Shown piece after piece: positions 1-10,044 of a stretch of 64,000 nucleotides of DNA. A model generated the notes under the pieces. The model had not been told where the DNA came from, made no database searches, and saw nothing but the letters and a program-made list of their open reading frames with translations. A program made the position numbers and the translations under genes. Source of the stretch: Marinobacterium rhizophilum (GTDB lineage Bacteria; Pseudomonadota; Gammaproteobacteria; Pseudomonadales; Balneatricaceae); the NCBI RefSeq assembly GCF_024397915.1, contig NZ_CP073347.1, forward strand, positions 3,100,001 through 3,164,000, in the 5' to 3' direction. Each line of letters opens with the position of its first letter. Positions within the stretch are counted from its first letter, which is position 1.

Positions 1-1879
1 CCTGCACAAGCGCCGCGACCCGCTGCAACGAGGCCTCGTCCGGCAGCAACAGTGCGAACTCATCCCCGCCCTGGCGACTCAACATGCCATCCTGCGGTAT
101 CAATGCGGCCAGTCTGGCGGCAATACTTTGCAGAACCCGGTCGCCGATGTCGTGTCCGAGGGAGTCGTTGATATTGCGAAAGCGATCCAGATCGACGAGC
201 AATACAGCCAGCACCCTGCCGGGAACAAGCTCCGACTGCGCCATGGCCTGTCCGACCTGCGCCTCAAACAGGCGCTGATTGGGCAGGTCGGTCAGCGTAT
301 CGTAACTGGCCAGGTAGCTCAGACGCTCCTGCACCCGCTTGCGCTCGGAAATATCCCGGAAGGTGGCGATATAGTTTTCAATCTGATCGTCAGCATTGCG
401 ATGTACATGAATGGACAGCCACTCGGGATAGACCTCGCCATTCTTGCGCCGGTTCCACACCTCACCCTGCCAGCGACCCTGCTGCGCCAGGTCGCACCAG
501 AGCCTGCGATAGAAGTCCTCGTCGTGGCGTCCCGACGACATAAAGGATGGATTGCGACCCAGCGCATCCTCGGCGCTGTAGCCCGTGATCTCGCAGTAGG
601 CACCGTTCACCGCCCGAATGCGATTGTCCGCATCCGAAACAATAATGCCCTCGCGGGAGGATTCGAACACCCGTGCCGCCAGCTGCAGTGCCTGGGCATT
701 GCGGGTCAGCTGCAATTCCCGCTGATCGATACCCTGCTGATAACGCACAAACAGCGCCTTGATCCAGCGGGCGTAGAACAGCGCCACCAGCAAGGCCACC
801 GCCGCAGCCACTACCACGGAGGTCAGGATTCTGGATGCGTTCAGCGCCATTGCGTCACTGAGATCATTTCGCTGCTCCTGCAGCAGTGAATTCGCATCCG
901 AGGGGTACAACAGGGCCACCTGGACCCAGTTCGTTAGCGGCAGCGGGCGGACCAGCCCGAGCACCGACTCAGCCTGTCCGCTCACCGGATGCACGGCGGG
1001 GACCGTTACATACAGGCCCGCAACATTGAGCCCGGGCAGCACCGACAGCACCTTCTGCTGCAGCGCCCCGGCATCCACGCCTACCTCGGGGTCAGCAGGG
1101 CGGCCATCGTCCAGGATGCGCCCCTGGCGATCGAGTACCGCGATAAAACCGTTGTCATTAAAGCGGATAGCCCGGGTGCGCTGCAGCAGTTTTCCCTGCA
1201 AGTCGCGCTGCATCCGGGCCACGTAATCCCCGGTGCCGATGATCCAGTCAAAGGCGTCGAAGCGACGCACATAGGTGATCTTGTCCGACGCCGCACCGCC
1301 GCTGCCTGGCACCTCCCAGCGATAGCGAAAGTAGCCCGCACCGGCGGGATTTCGCACCGCATCGAGCAGCCCCCGCATGGCAATACGCTCTTGCGCCAGC
1401 GGCGACTGCAGCAGATTCTTGCCTTCGCGCTCAGGATTCTGCGGCGCCAGCACGGCATTACCGGCCAGATCATCGATAAAGATATAGCCCCGGCCACTGA
1501 AAAAGCGCAGATTACGCAGCGCTTCGCCAATCAGCGCCTGTATCTCCTGCGCCGAGCGGCGCCCCCGCTCACGCAAGTAAATCGCCTCGGCAACCGCATA
1601 CGCCTGGTCAACCCGCTCCCGCGTTTCATCTCGCAGTACCGACTCTGCCCGCCCCAGCAGGAAACCGGCATAGTGCTCGACACTGTCCGCCTCCCGTACC
1701 AGGCGTTGCTCCAGCAACCCTCGAACCTGCACCGCTTGCACGTCAAGGGCGTCACGTCGATCCACATAACTGCTGCCCGTCAGGTAGCTCAGAATCACCA
1801 GCAACAGGAGCAATACCGTGCCGATCATGCCCACAATCAGATAACGGGGCAGCGCTGTAGCGTCGGTACGAAAGTGCAT
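1..1879 (-). CDS. Membrane diguanylate cyclase with Cache sensor, PAS and GGDEF domains (partial)
   Basis: The reading frame stays open to the left window edge, so the C-terminus is missing; 626 residues are visible. After a short cytoplasmic start comes a membrane segment (about residues 14-31), then a periplasmic Cache-type sensor with the hallmark GRGYIFIDD, a second membrane segment near residue 300, a PAS domain (about 340-460; GYSAEDALGRNP, YIATFRDISERKR) and a GGDEF domain with an intact GGDEF motif at about residue 605. No RxxD inhibitory site is seen before GGDEF. The family makes cyclic di-GMP from two GTP. An EAL domain could follow outside the window. The ATG at 1879 is chosen because it begins the hydrophobic N-terminus; no strong ribosome binding site is seen. 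A perfect FNR/Anr-like palindrome lies about 180 bp upstream. Confidence 0.88.
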   Translation of the reverse strand, partial: MHFRTDATALPRYLIVGMIGTVLLLLLVILSYLTGSSYVDRRDALDVQAVQVRGLLEQRLVREADSVEHYAGFLLGRAESVLRDETRERVDQAYAVAEAIYLRERGRRSAQEIQALIGEALRNLRFFSGRGYIFIDDLAGNAVLAPQNPEREGKNLLQSPLAQERIAMRGLLDAVRNPAGAGYFRYRWEVPGSGGAASDKITYVRRFDAFDWIIGTGDYVARMQRDLQGKLLQRTRAIRFNDNGFIAVLDRQGRILDDGRPADPEVGVDAGALQQKVLSVLPGLNVAGLYVTVPAVHPVSGQAESVLGLVRPLPLTNWVQVALLYPSDANSLLQEQRNDLSDAMALNASRILTSVVVAAAVALLVALFYARWIKALFVRYQQGIDQRELQLTRNAQALQLAARVFESSREGIIVSDADNRIRAVNGAYCEITGYSAEDALGRNPSFMSSGRHDEDFYRRLWCDLAQQGRWQGEVWNRRKNGEVYPEWLSIHVHRNADDQIENYIATFRDISERKRVQERLSYLASYDTLTDLPNQRLFEAQVGQAMAQSELVPGRVLAVLLVDLDRFRNINDSLGHDIGDRVLQSIAARLAALIPQDGMLSRQGGDEFALLLPDEASLQRVAALVQ

Positions 1880-2057
1880 GTATGAGCCAGCAATAGTTGG
1901 ATAGGGTAACGCGGGGACCTAGCCGTCACAGCGGCCGGAAACAGATCCCGACCAGGCGCGGGAACAGCCGCGCCGGCATTCGTGGGCAGACGACTGCAAA
2001 ATGCAGCCCTGTTGTAGCGGGTATCGGCCAGGCTGTCGAACGCTACTCGCCGTTTTC

Positions 2058-2071
2058 TTGATCCGGATCAA
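2058..2071. promoter_or_regulatory. Perfect FNR/Anr-type box
   Basis: TTGATCCGGATCAA is a perfect 14-bp palindrome matching the FNR/Anr consensus TTGATNNNNATCAA. It lies between the diguanylate cyclase gene (leftward) and the 3' end of the NIF3-like gene, so it could only act on the cyclase. I do not see a convincing -10 hexamer at the spacing expected for a class II site. The motif is seen directly; the regulatory role is inferred. Confidence 0.45.
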
Positions 2072-2102
2072 CAAGTTGCCAAAAGAATCCGCTGGCTCGA
2101 TG

Positions 2103-2420
2103 CTAATCGTCGAAAGACTCAAGACGCCAGACATCAAACGCCACTTCCTCGTACGGATGCGCCAGCTTCAGGGTGGCTACCGCAAGGCGAATCAGGCTGT
2201 CGTCACACACCATTTCCACCTTCCACTCACTCAGTTGTTCGAGCTCCCCCTGGCTGCCGATATGCGGATCGCTGCCCGCCAGCGGCCGGAACTGCCCTCT
2301 GCCAAGGGTCTGCCAGCAGCAGCTGTCGTAATCACCGATGCGGCCAACGCCTGCATCAAACAGCGCCTGCTTCACGCTCTGCAGATTCTCCTCCGGTACG
2401 TAAAAGCAAAGTTTGTACAT
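2103..2420 (-). CDS. NIF3/YqfO C-terminal-like small protein
   Basis: A 105-residue protein beginning MYKLCFYVPEENLQSVKQAL and ending with HPYEEVAFDVWRLE. The opening strand-helix and the closing HPYEEVAFDV motif are typical of the stand-alone NIF3-associated domain (YqfO/CutA-like fold) found in Pseudomonas-type genomes; molecular function is unknown. The start at 2420 is chosen because the preceding sequence supplies a GGGGGT ribosome binding site and the residues upstream of this Met do not look like protein. It sits alone between a terminator-like hairpin (2479-2504) and the diguanylate cyclase. Family assignment is fairly sure, function is not. Confidence 0.78.
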   Translation of the reverse strand: MYKLCFYVPEENLQSVKQALFDAGVGRIGDYDSCCWQTLGRGQFRPLAGSDPHIGSQGELEQLSEWKVEMVCDDSLIRLAVATLKLAHPYEEVAFDVWRLESFDD

Positions 2421-2478
2421 GCTTACCCCCAATGAATGCCCTATTCTGCCAGGCTGAACACTGTGCCCGACAAACCAG

Positions 2479-2504
2479 AAAGGGGAGCCCGCCGGCTCCC
2501 CTTT
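2479..2504 (-). terminator. Hairpin terminator of dapB
   Basis: An 11-bp perfect stem (AAAGGGGAGCC / GGCTCCCCTTT) with a 4-nt loop lies just after the dapB stop. The stem ends in three T residues; there is no longer U tract, so termination may be partial. Confidence 0.6.
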
Positions 2505-2543
2505 CATATCAACTCAAGACAGGCTCAACTGTGCGCCAGCAAT

Positions 2544-3347
2544 CTAGCGCAGACCCAGCATGTCCTGCATGTCGAACAGGCCCGTTTCGCGCTGGCCCAG
2601 CCACTGGGCGGCACGCACCGCACCCTTGGCAAACGTCATGCGGCTGCTGGCCTTGTGGGTGATTTCGATACGTTCGCCCTCAGTGGCGAACAGCACCGTA
2701 TGATCCCCCACCACATCGCCGGCGCGAATGGTTTCAAAACCGATTTCCGTGCGTGAGCGCGCACCGGTCTGACCCTCTCGACCATAGACGGCACACTCCT
2801 TCAAATCCCGCCCCAGGGCATCGGCCACCACTTCGCCCAGGCGCAGCGCCGTGCCAGACGGTGCATCCACCTTGTGGCGGTGATGGGTCTCGATGACTTC
2901 GATGTCGTAGTCATCACCCAGGGTACGCGCCACCAGGTCGAGAACCTTGAAGCAGACGTTCACCCCCACGCTCATGTTGGGTGCGAACAGAATGGCGATC
3001 TGGGTGGCACGCACCTCCAGCTCCGCTTTCTGCTCATCATTCAGGCCGGTGGTACCGATCACGATTTTCTTGCCATGGCGGGCGCACAGCGCGACGTTAT
3101 CCATGGTGGAAGACGGCGTGGTGAAATCGATCAGGACGTCAAAATCATCCAGCACATCGTTGATATCACCCACCAGTGTAACGCCCAGGCGGCCGACACC
3201 GGCCAGCTCACCGGCATCCGCACCCAGCAGCGAGCTGTTGGGCTCAACAATGGCGGCGCTCAGCTCGACGCCTTCGGCCAGCTGCAGCGCCTCGATATTG
3301 GTCTTGCCCATGCGACCGGCCGCACCGGTTACTGCTACTCGAATCAT
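2544..3347 (-). CDS. dapB: 4-hydroxy-tetrahydrodipicolinate reductase DapB
   Basis: The 267-residue protein matches DapB along its length: N-terminal nucleotide-binding motif VAVTGAAGRMGKTN, the LIDFTTP and IIGTTG loops, the catalytic ETHHRHKVDAPSGTAL region and the C-terminal ending MQDMLGLR. It reduces 4-hydroxy-tetrahydrodipicolinate with NAD(P)H in lysine and diaminopimelate synthesis, in the cytoplasm. The second Met (3347) is chosen because MIRVAVTGAAGRMG lines up with the start of other DapB proteins; an in-frame ATG at 3362 would add five residues. It lies 46 bp downstream of cysE on the same strand. In many relatives dapB follows dnaJ directly, so cysE here is an inserted neighbour. 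Confidence 0.97.
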   Translation of the reverse strand: MIRVAVTGAAGRMGKTNIEALQLAEGVELSAAIVEPNSSLLGADAGELAGVGRLGVTLVGDINDVLDDFDVLIDFTTPSSTMDNVALCARHGKKIVIGTTGLNDEQKAELEVRATQIAILFAPNMSVGVNVCFKVLDLVARTLGDDYDIEVIETHHRHKVDAPSGTALRLGEVVADALGRDLKECAVYGREGQTGARSRTEIGFETIRAGDVVGDHTVLFATEGERIEITHKASSRMTFAKGAVRAAQWLGQRETGLFDMQDMLGLR

Positions 3348-3393
3348 GCTTACAGAATCCATCGTCGAAAAAGAGTGATTGAGGCACCGCGCC

Positions 3394-4197
3394 TCAGGCG
3401 CTGTCCTTGGGAAAAGACTGGTTCATGTCCAGCGCCGGCTTGTCACAGCCAGGGTGACCCACCACCCGGGCCGGCACACCGACCACCGTGGTATGGGGTG
3501 GAACATTGTCCAGCACCACACTGCCACCGCCGACTTTCGCGCCCGCACCGACTTCGATATTGCCGAAGATCTTGGCACCGGCCGCAATCAGCACGCCTTC
3601 GCGAATCTTGGGATGGCGATCGCCACTGTCCTTGCCGGTTCCGCCGAGGGTCACGTTCTGCAGGATCGAGACATCGTTTTCAACCACGCTGGTTTCACCG
3701 ATAACGATACCGGTGGCATGGTCGAACATGACGCCGTGGCCGATGCGTGCCGCCGGGTGAATATCCACCTGCATCACCGAACTGACGCGACTCTGGAAGT
3801 AAAGTGCCAGGGCGCGGCGCCCCTGCTTCCAGAGGTTGTGCGACACGCGGTGGGTTTGCAGCGCGGAAAAGCCCTTGAGGTACAGCAGCACGGTGCAGAG
3901 GCTGTCGACAGCGGGGTCCCGGGTTTTCACGGCCATGAGATCAAGGCAGGCGCAATGGATAATGCTCGGATCTTCGGCGTAGGCCTGCTCGATCATTTCC
4001 CGCAGCGAGACCGCCGACATCACCTCGTCGGCAAGCTTGGACGCCAGCAGGAACGACAGCGCCGAGGCCAGGTCCCTGTGACTGATAATGGCGGCATGGT
4101 AGAAACTTGCCAGAAAGGGCTCACGCTCGATCTCAAGCCTGGCTTCCTGCTGAAGCCGGGCCCAGAGCGCGGCGGGTTCTATGGCGACAGAGTTCAT
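3394..4197 (-). CDS. cysE: Serine O-acetyltransferase CysE
   Basis: The 267-residue protein resembles E. coli-type CysE over its whole length: an alpha-helical N-terminal domain (LASFYHAAIISH, TRDPAVDSLCTVLLYLKGF) followed by a left-handed beta-helix with hexapeptide repeats and the catalytic region QVDIHPAARIGHGVMFDHATG. It acetylates L-serine with acetyl-CoA, the first step of cysteine synthesis, and normally binds CysK through its C-terminal tail. The start at 4197 has a GGGGGAG ribosome binding site five bases upstream; an in-frame ATG at 4221 lacks one. It lies 50 bp after dnaJ on the same strand. I see no cys-specific operator. Confidence 0.96.
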   Translation of the reverse strand: MNSVAIEPAALWARLQQEARLEIEREPFLASFYHAAIISHRDLASALSFLLASKLADEVMSAVSLREMIEQAYAEDPSIIHCACLDLMAVKTRDPAVDSLCTVLLYLKGFSALQTHRVSHNLWKQGRRALALYFQSRVSSVMQVDIHPAARIGHGVMFDHATGIVIGETSVVENDVSILQNVTLGGTGKDSGDRHPKIREGVLIAAGAKIFGNIEVGAGAKVGGGSVVLDNVPPHTTVVGVPARVVGHPGCDKPALDMNQSFPKDSA

Positions 4198-4247
4198 AGC
4201 TCCCCCTTGGATACGCGACACGGGCGCCCATCAGGCACCCGGTCTGA

Positions 4248-5372
4248 TCAGGTCATATCTTCGAAGAACTGCTTCACAGAATCGAAGAACGAATTTTTTT
4301 TCGGGCTGTGCTTCTTGCCACCTTCGGTTTCCTTCTGGAAATCCTGCAGCAACTCTTTCTGACGGCTGGTGAGGCTTACCGGCGTTTCCAGCACCACACG
4401 CACCAGCAGATCACCCACCGGGCCGCCACGCACCGGGGTTACCCCCTTGCCGCGCAGTCGGAACAGCTTGCCGGTTTGCGTTTCCGCCGGAACCCGCAGC
4501 TTGACGCGGCCATTCAGGGTCGGTACTTCGAGCTCCCCGCCCAGCGCCGCATCGACGAAGCTGATCGGTATCTCGCAGTATAGATCGCGCCCGTCCCGCT
4601 CGAAGATCGGGTGCTGACGCACGTTGACCTGTACATACAGGTCCCCTGCCGGGCCGCCATGGCTGCCCGCCTCGCCCTCGCCCGAGAGGCGAATACGATC
4701 ACCGGTATCCACGCCCGGCGGAATCTTCACCGACAGCGTTTTGACCTCTTCTACGCGACCCTGGCCACGGCAGCTGCCACAGGGCTCGGAAATGACCTTG
4801 CCTTCACCACGGCACGTCGGGCAGGTTTGCTGCACAGAGAAAAAGCCCTGCTGCATGCGCACCTGGCCATTACCGCCACAGGTACCGCACACCTTGGCGC
4901 TGGTGCCTGGCTTGGCGCCGGAACCGTTACAGGGTTCACAGCCAACGAGGGTGGGTACACGAATGGACTTTTCAACGCCACGCACGGCATCTTCAAGGCT
5001 CAGGTCCAGGTTGTAACGCAAATCCGCGCCGCGCTGAACCGAACTGCGACGACGGCCACCGCCGCCGCCCCCGAAAATATCGCCGAAGACATCGCCGAAA
5101 ATATCGGAGAAGCCGCCGTCAAAACCACCCTGGCCTCCGGCACCCTGCTCGACACCGGCATGGCCATACTGGTCGTAGGCGGCTTTCTTCTGCGCATCGG
5201 ACAGAACTTCGTAGGCCTCGTTGACCTCCTTGAACTTGTCTTCAGATTCGGCGTCGCCCGGGTTACGGTCCGGGTGAAACTTCATCGCCATGCGCCGGTA
5301 GGCTTTCTTGATATCGCGGTCGGCCGTGTCGCGAGACACGCCCAACACTTCGTAATAATCTCGTTTGGACAT
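4248..5372 (-). CDS. dnaJ: Chaperone DnaJ (Hsp40)
   Basis: The 374-residue protein has the full DnaJ layout: J domain with the HPD motif (MKFHPDRNPGD, about residues 31-41), a Gly/Phe-rich linker with GGGGGG, four zinc-binding CxxCxGxG repeats (CEPCNGSG, CGTCGGNG, CPTCRGEG, CGSCRGQG) between about residues 145 and 210, and the C-terminal substrate-binding domains. It delivers unfolded clients to DnaK and stimulates its ATPase. The start at 5372 (MSKRDYYEVL) matches the family; upstream in-frame Met codons would add residues not found in DnaJ. It follows dnaK by 110 bp, with a hairpin in between, and shares its heat-shock promoters. Confidence 0.98.
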   Translation of the reverse strand: MSKRDYYEVLGVSRDTADRDIKKAYRRMAMKFHPDRNPGDAESEDKFKEVNEAYEVLSDAQKKAAYDQYGHAGVEQGAGGQGGFDGGFSDIFGDVFGDIFGGGGGGRRRSSVQRGADLRYNLDLSLEDAVRGVEKSIRVPTLVGCEPCNGSGAKPGTSAKVCGTCGGNGQVRMQQGFFSVQQTCPTCRGEGKVISEPCGSCRGQGRVEEVKTLSVKIPPGVDTGDRIRLSGEGEAGSHGGPAGDLYVQVNVRQHPIFERDGRDLYCEIPISFVDAALGGELEVPTLNGRVKLRVPAETQTGKLFRLRGKGVTPVRGGPVGDLLVRVVLETPVSLTSRQKELLQDFQKETEGGKKHSPKKNSFFDSVKQFFEDMT

Positions 5373-5426
5373 AAGCGGGTCTGTCATGTTGCAGCGGTTG
5401 GCTCCACCGGGAGCCGGACACGACAA

Positions 5427-5444
5427 CGCGGGCTATTGCCCGCG
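5427..5444 (-). other. Hairpin between dnaK and dnaJ
   Basis: CGCGGGC - 4 nt - GCCCGCG forms a 7-bp GC-rich stem between dnaK and dnaJ. There is no clear T tract on the leftward strand. It may reduce dnaJ transcription relative to dnaK or protect the dnaK 3' end; both roles are inferred. Confidence 0.4.
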
Positions 5445-5482
5445 CTGCCACATTTCAGAGTATCTCAAAGCAGTTCAACGAC

Positions 5483-7405
<1,923 letters not shown>

Positions 7406-7427
7406 GCGTATTTGCTCCAGTTCTGCA

Positions 7428-7447
7428 GTGCCTGTCTCGACAGGCAC
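7428..7447. repeat. Perfect inverted repeat in the dnaK 5' leader
   Basis: GTGCCTGTC-TC-GACAGGCAC has 9-bp perfectly complementary arms around a 2-nt centre. It lies downstream of the predicted dnaK transcription start (about 7468) and upstream of the ribosome binding site. It is not the CIRCE element and its spacing does not fit a LexA box. It could fold as a leader hairpin or bind a dimeric regulator. Confidence 0.5.
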
Positions 7448-7474
7448 GAAATCCGATTAACTTGCTTGCAGTTC

Positions 7475-7503
7475 TATATAGGGCCGGATGTCGCCGTTTC
7501 AAG
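7475..7503 (-). promoter_or_regulatory. Sigma-32-type heat-shock promoter of dnaK
   Basis: Read on the minus strand, CTTGAAA (7497-7503), a 13-bp spacer and CCCTATATA (7475-7483) closely match the sigma-32 consensus CTTGAAA-N12-15-CCCCATNT. It lies between grpE and dnaK, giving dnaK its own heat-inducible start besides readthrough from grpE. Confidence 0.8.
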
Positions 7504-7525
7504 CGCCAGACCCTAAAGTCTTTGC

Positions 7526-8104
7526 TTAACTTTTCGAAACCATGACCATCGCCGGGCGCAACAGGCGCCCGTTGAGGGTGTAGCCTTTCTGGACGACGGC
7601 GACCACGGTGTTGGGCGCTGTATCCGGCGCGTCCACCAGCGACATGGCCTGGTGCAGCGCAGGGTCGAAGGTTGCGCCCTGCGGCTCAACCGGCTCGACC
7701 TTGAACTTGCCCAGACCCGATACCAGCATGCCCAGCGTCAGCTCGACACCTTCGCGAATCGCCTGCGTGGCAGCGTCTTCCTTGTCGAAAGCCTCGACGG
7801 CGCGTTCCAGGCTGTCGACGACCGGCAACATTTCATTGGCGAACTTCTCGACGCCAAACTTGTGTGCCTTCTCCACATCCTGCTCGGCACGACGACGTAC
7901 ATTCATGAAGTCGGCCTGAGTGCGCAACAGCTGATCACGCAACTCGTCCATTTCCGAGGTGACAGTTTCGAGTTCCTGGGCCAGTGTCTGGGCGTCGGGC
8001 AGCTCTGCAGCATCTGCTGCCTCTGCCGCGGCATCGACCACCTGCTCATCGGCGACCGGCGACTCCAGGATTTCTTCCGCCGGATTTTTCTCTTGCTCTG
8101 CCAT
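7526..8104 (-). CDS. grpE: Nucleotide exchange factor GrpE
   Basis: The 192-residue protein has an acidic N-terminal tail, a long coiled coil (about residues 50-110; ELRDQLLRTQADFMNVRRR) and the C-terminal beta domain with the family signature around GFDP-like ATFDPALHQAMS and NTVVAVVQKGYTLNGRLLRPAMVMVSK. GrpE releases ADP from DnaK. The start at 8104 (MAEQEKNPAEE) lies close to AGGA and is preceded by a heat-shock promoter; a longer in-frame start at 8143 would overlap the leader and add non-family residues. It opens the grpE-dnaK-dnaJ group. Confidence 0.97.
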   Translation of the reverse strand: MAEQEKNPAEEILESPVADEQVVDAAAEAADAAELPDAQTLAQELETVTSEMDELRDQLLRTQADFMNVRRRAEQDVEKAHKFGVEKFANEMLPVVDSLERAVEAFDKEDAATQAIREGVELTLGMLVSGLGKFKVEPVEPQGATFDPALHQAMSLVDAPDTAPNTVVAVVQKGYTLNGRLLRPAMVMVSKS

Positions 8105-8154
8105 TCCTGCTACCCACCTCAATGCCAAGATGTTTGAAAACATTACTGCTGCTG

Positions 8155-8183
8155 TATATGGGGTTATTCACCGCTGATTCAAC
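8155..8183 (-). promoter_or_regulatory. Sigma-32-type heat-shock promoter of grpE
   Basis: On the minus strand, GTTGAAT (8177-8183), 13 bp, then CCCCATATA (8155-8163) fits the sigma-32 consensus, with a complete CCCCAT element. It lies 50 bp upstream of the grpE start and is divergent from the recN promoter. Confidence 0.8.
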
Positions 8184-8223
8184 CGCTGCCACCGAAAAAA
8201 ATTGCAGCCAGATGCTGCGGTGA

Positions 8224-8252
8224 TTGCAACAGCAATGGAAATGACCTATACA
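8224..8252 (+). promoter_or_regulatory. Sigma-70-type promoter of recN
   Basis: TTGCAA (8224-8229), a 17-bp spacer and TATACA (8247-8252) form a good vegetative promoter. The predicted start near 8259 falls just before the LexA box at 8262-8277. Confidence 0.65.
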
Positions 8253-8261
8253 GTAAAAACA

Positions 8262-8277
8262 CTGTATGAAAACACAG
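8262..8277 (+). promoter_or_regulatory. LexA (SOS) box of recN
   Basis: CTGTATGAAAACACAG fits the LexA consensus CTGT-N8-ACAG exactly. It overlaps the predicted transcription start and lies 13 bp before the recN start codon, as expected for a classical SOS gene. Confidence 0.82.
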
Positions 8278-8290
8278 GTATAAAGCCACC

Positions 8291-9958
8291 ATGCTCAGTC
8301 AGCTGACGATCCGCAACTTTGCCATTGTCGAAAGCCTGGACCTCGAACTTGCCGCCGGCATGACCGTTATCAGCGGCGAGACCGGTGCCGGCAAGTCCAT
8401 CATGCTCGACGCCCTGGCCCTGGCCCTGGGTGATCGCGCCGAAACCGGCGTCGTACGTACCGGCGCCGAACGCGCCGAAATCGTCGCCAGCTTCAATATC
8501 AGCGGCCTGCCCGATGCCACCGCCTGGCTGCAGCAACAGGATCTTGACCAGGACGGCGACTGCATCCTGCGCCGGGTGATCACCCGCGAAGGGCGCTCCC
8601 GCTCCTATATCAATGGCCAGCCCTGCCCGGTAACGGCCATCCGCACCCTGGCGGATCATCTGGTGGATATCCACGGCCAGCACGAGCACCAGCGCCTGCT
8701 CAAGCGCGACTACCACCGCACCCTGCTGGATGAGCATGCCGGCCAGAGCAAGCAGGCCGAACAGGTACGGGACTCTTTCCAGCGCTGGCGCCGGCTGGAC
8801 CAGGAACTGAGCAGCCTGACCGAACAGAGCGCCGAGCAGGCGGCCCGCGTCCAGCTGCTGAGCTACCAGACCGAAGAACTGGACCAGCTTGGCCTGCGGG
8901 ACGGCGAGCTCAGCGCACTGGAAGAGGAACAGAAAACGCTCAACAGCGCCGACGACATCCTGCACACCGGACACCAGCTACTGGAACTGACCGCCGACGC
9001 CGAACAGGCCAACTGCCTCAGCCTGCTGGCACACTGTGAACAGCTGCTGCATTCGCTGGATGTGCAGTCCCCTGCCTTGCAGCAGGCCAGCGAAATGCTT
9101 GGCAGTGCCCAGATACAGATTGAGGAAGCCAGCCAGGAAATCCGCCATTACCTGGACCGGGTCGAGGTCAACCCGCAGCGCCAGCAGGAAGTCGAGGAGC
9201 GCCTCACGACCATTTACGACATCGCCCGCAAGCACCGCGTCAAGCCCGAAGACCTCGTGAACTTCCATGCCGGCCTGAAACAGGAACTCGACTCCCTGTG
9301 CCGCTCCGATGATGAACTCGACCTGCTCGCCCAGGCCGTTGCTGCTGCACGGGAATCCTACAGCAAGGCGGCCGCACGCCTGAGCCGAGGCCGGCAAAAG
9401 GCCGCGCGCCAGCTCAGCAAGGCGGTAGATGCCCAGCTGCATGAGCTGGGCATGAACGACGCTCGCTTCGAAGTGAGCCTGAGTCCGCTGCCAGACGAAC
9501 GCCAGGGCCCCCACGGACTGGAAGAAGTCGAGTTCCTTATCAGTGCCAACCGCGGCCAGCCGGCGCGCCCGCTCGGCAAGGTGGCATCGGGCGGCGAACT
9601 ATCCCGCATCAGCCTGGCGATTCAGGTCATCACGGCCCAGACTTCCGCCACACCTACGCTGATCTTCGATGAAGTCGATGTCGGCATCGGCGGTGCCATT
9701 GCCGAGGTCGTGGGCCGCATGCTGCGCGAACTCGGCGAACGCGCCCAGATACTCTGCGTAACGCACCAGCCACAGGTTGCCTCGCAGGGGCACCAGCACC
9801 TGTTCGTCAGCAAGATTGCCGGCGATGTTCACACCCACACCCGCATCCGCAACCTGGATAAGAGCGATCGCGTGCAGGAAGTGGCCCGCATGCTCGGGGG
9901 TATCGACATCACCGAGCGCTCCGTCGCCCACGCCCGGGAAATGCTGGGTTTCGGATAA
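8291..9958 (+). CDS. recN: DNA repair protein RecN
   Basis: A 555-residue SMC-like ATPase of usual RecN length. The Walker A motif GETGAGKS is at residues 29-36, the centre is a long coiled coil (about 150-370), and the C-terminus carries the ABC signature (KVASGGELSRISLAIQ) and Walker B (TLIFDEVDVGIGG), followed by LCVTHQPQVAS. RecN acts in recombinational repair of double-strand breaks. The LexA box and promoter just upstream predict SOS induction. It faces fur across a shared terminator. Confidence 0.98.
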   Translation: MLSQLTIRNFAIVESLDLELAAGMTVISGETGAGKSIMLDALALALGDRAETGVVRTGAERAEIVASFNISGLPDATAWLQQQDLDQDGDCILRRVITREGRSRSYINGQPCPVTAIRTLADHLVDIHGQHEHQRLLKRDYHRTLLDEHAGQSKQAEQVRDSFQRWRRLDQELSSLTEQSAEQAARVQLLSYQTEELDQLGLRDGELSALEEEQKTLNSADDILHTGHQLLELTADAEQANCLSLLAHCEQLLHSLDVQSPALQQASEMLGSAQIQIEEASQEIRHYLDRVEVNPQRQQEVEERLTTIYDIARKHRVKPEDLVNFHAGLKQELDSLCRSDDELDLLAQAVAAARESYSKAAARLSRGRQKAARQLSKAVDAQLHELGMNDARFEVSLSPLPDERQGPHGLEEVEFLISANRGQPARPLGKVASGGELSRISLAIQVITAQTSATPTLIFDEVDVGIGGAIAEVVGRMLRELGERAQILCVTHQPQVASQGHQHLFVSKIAGDVHTHTRIRNLDKSDRVQEVARMLGGIDITERSVAHAREMLGFG

Positions 9959-9992
9959 CTCCGCCGCCGGCCAGGCAGCCCCGCAAACGCAG

Positions 9993-10016
9993 GAAAGCCG
10001 GCTTTCACCGGCTTTC
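9993..10016. terminator. Bidirectional hairpin between recN and fur
   Basis: GAAAGCCGG - 6 nt - CCGGCTTTC forms a 9-bp stem between the convergent recN and fur genes. The T tract is short on both strands, so efficiency is uncertain. Confidence 0.55.
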
Positions 10017-10044
10017 TTGGGTACCTGCACCTTGCAAAAGGTCG

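Noticed and set aside
8247..8267. TACAGT-AAAAAC-ACTGTA palindrome upstream of recN as a second SOS box
   Set aside because: The half-sites point outward (ACAG...CTGT), the reverse of a LexA site; only 8262-8277 fits.
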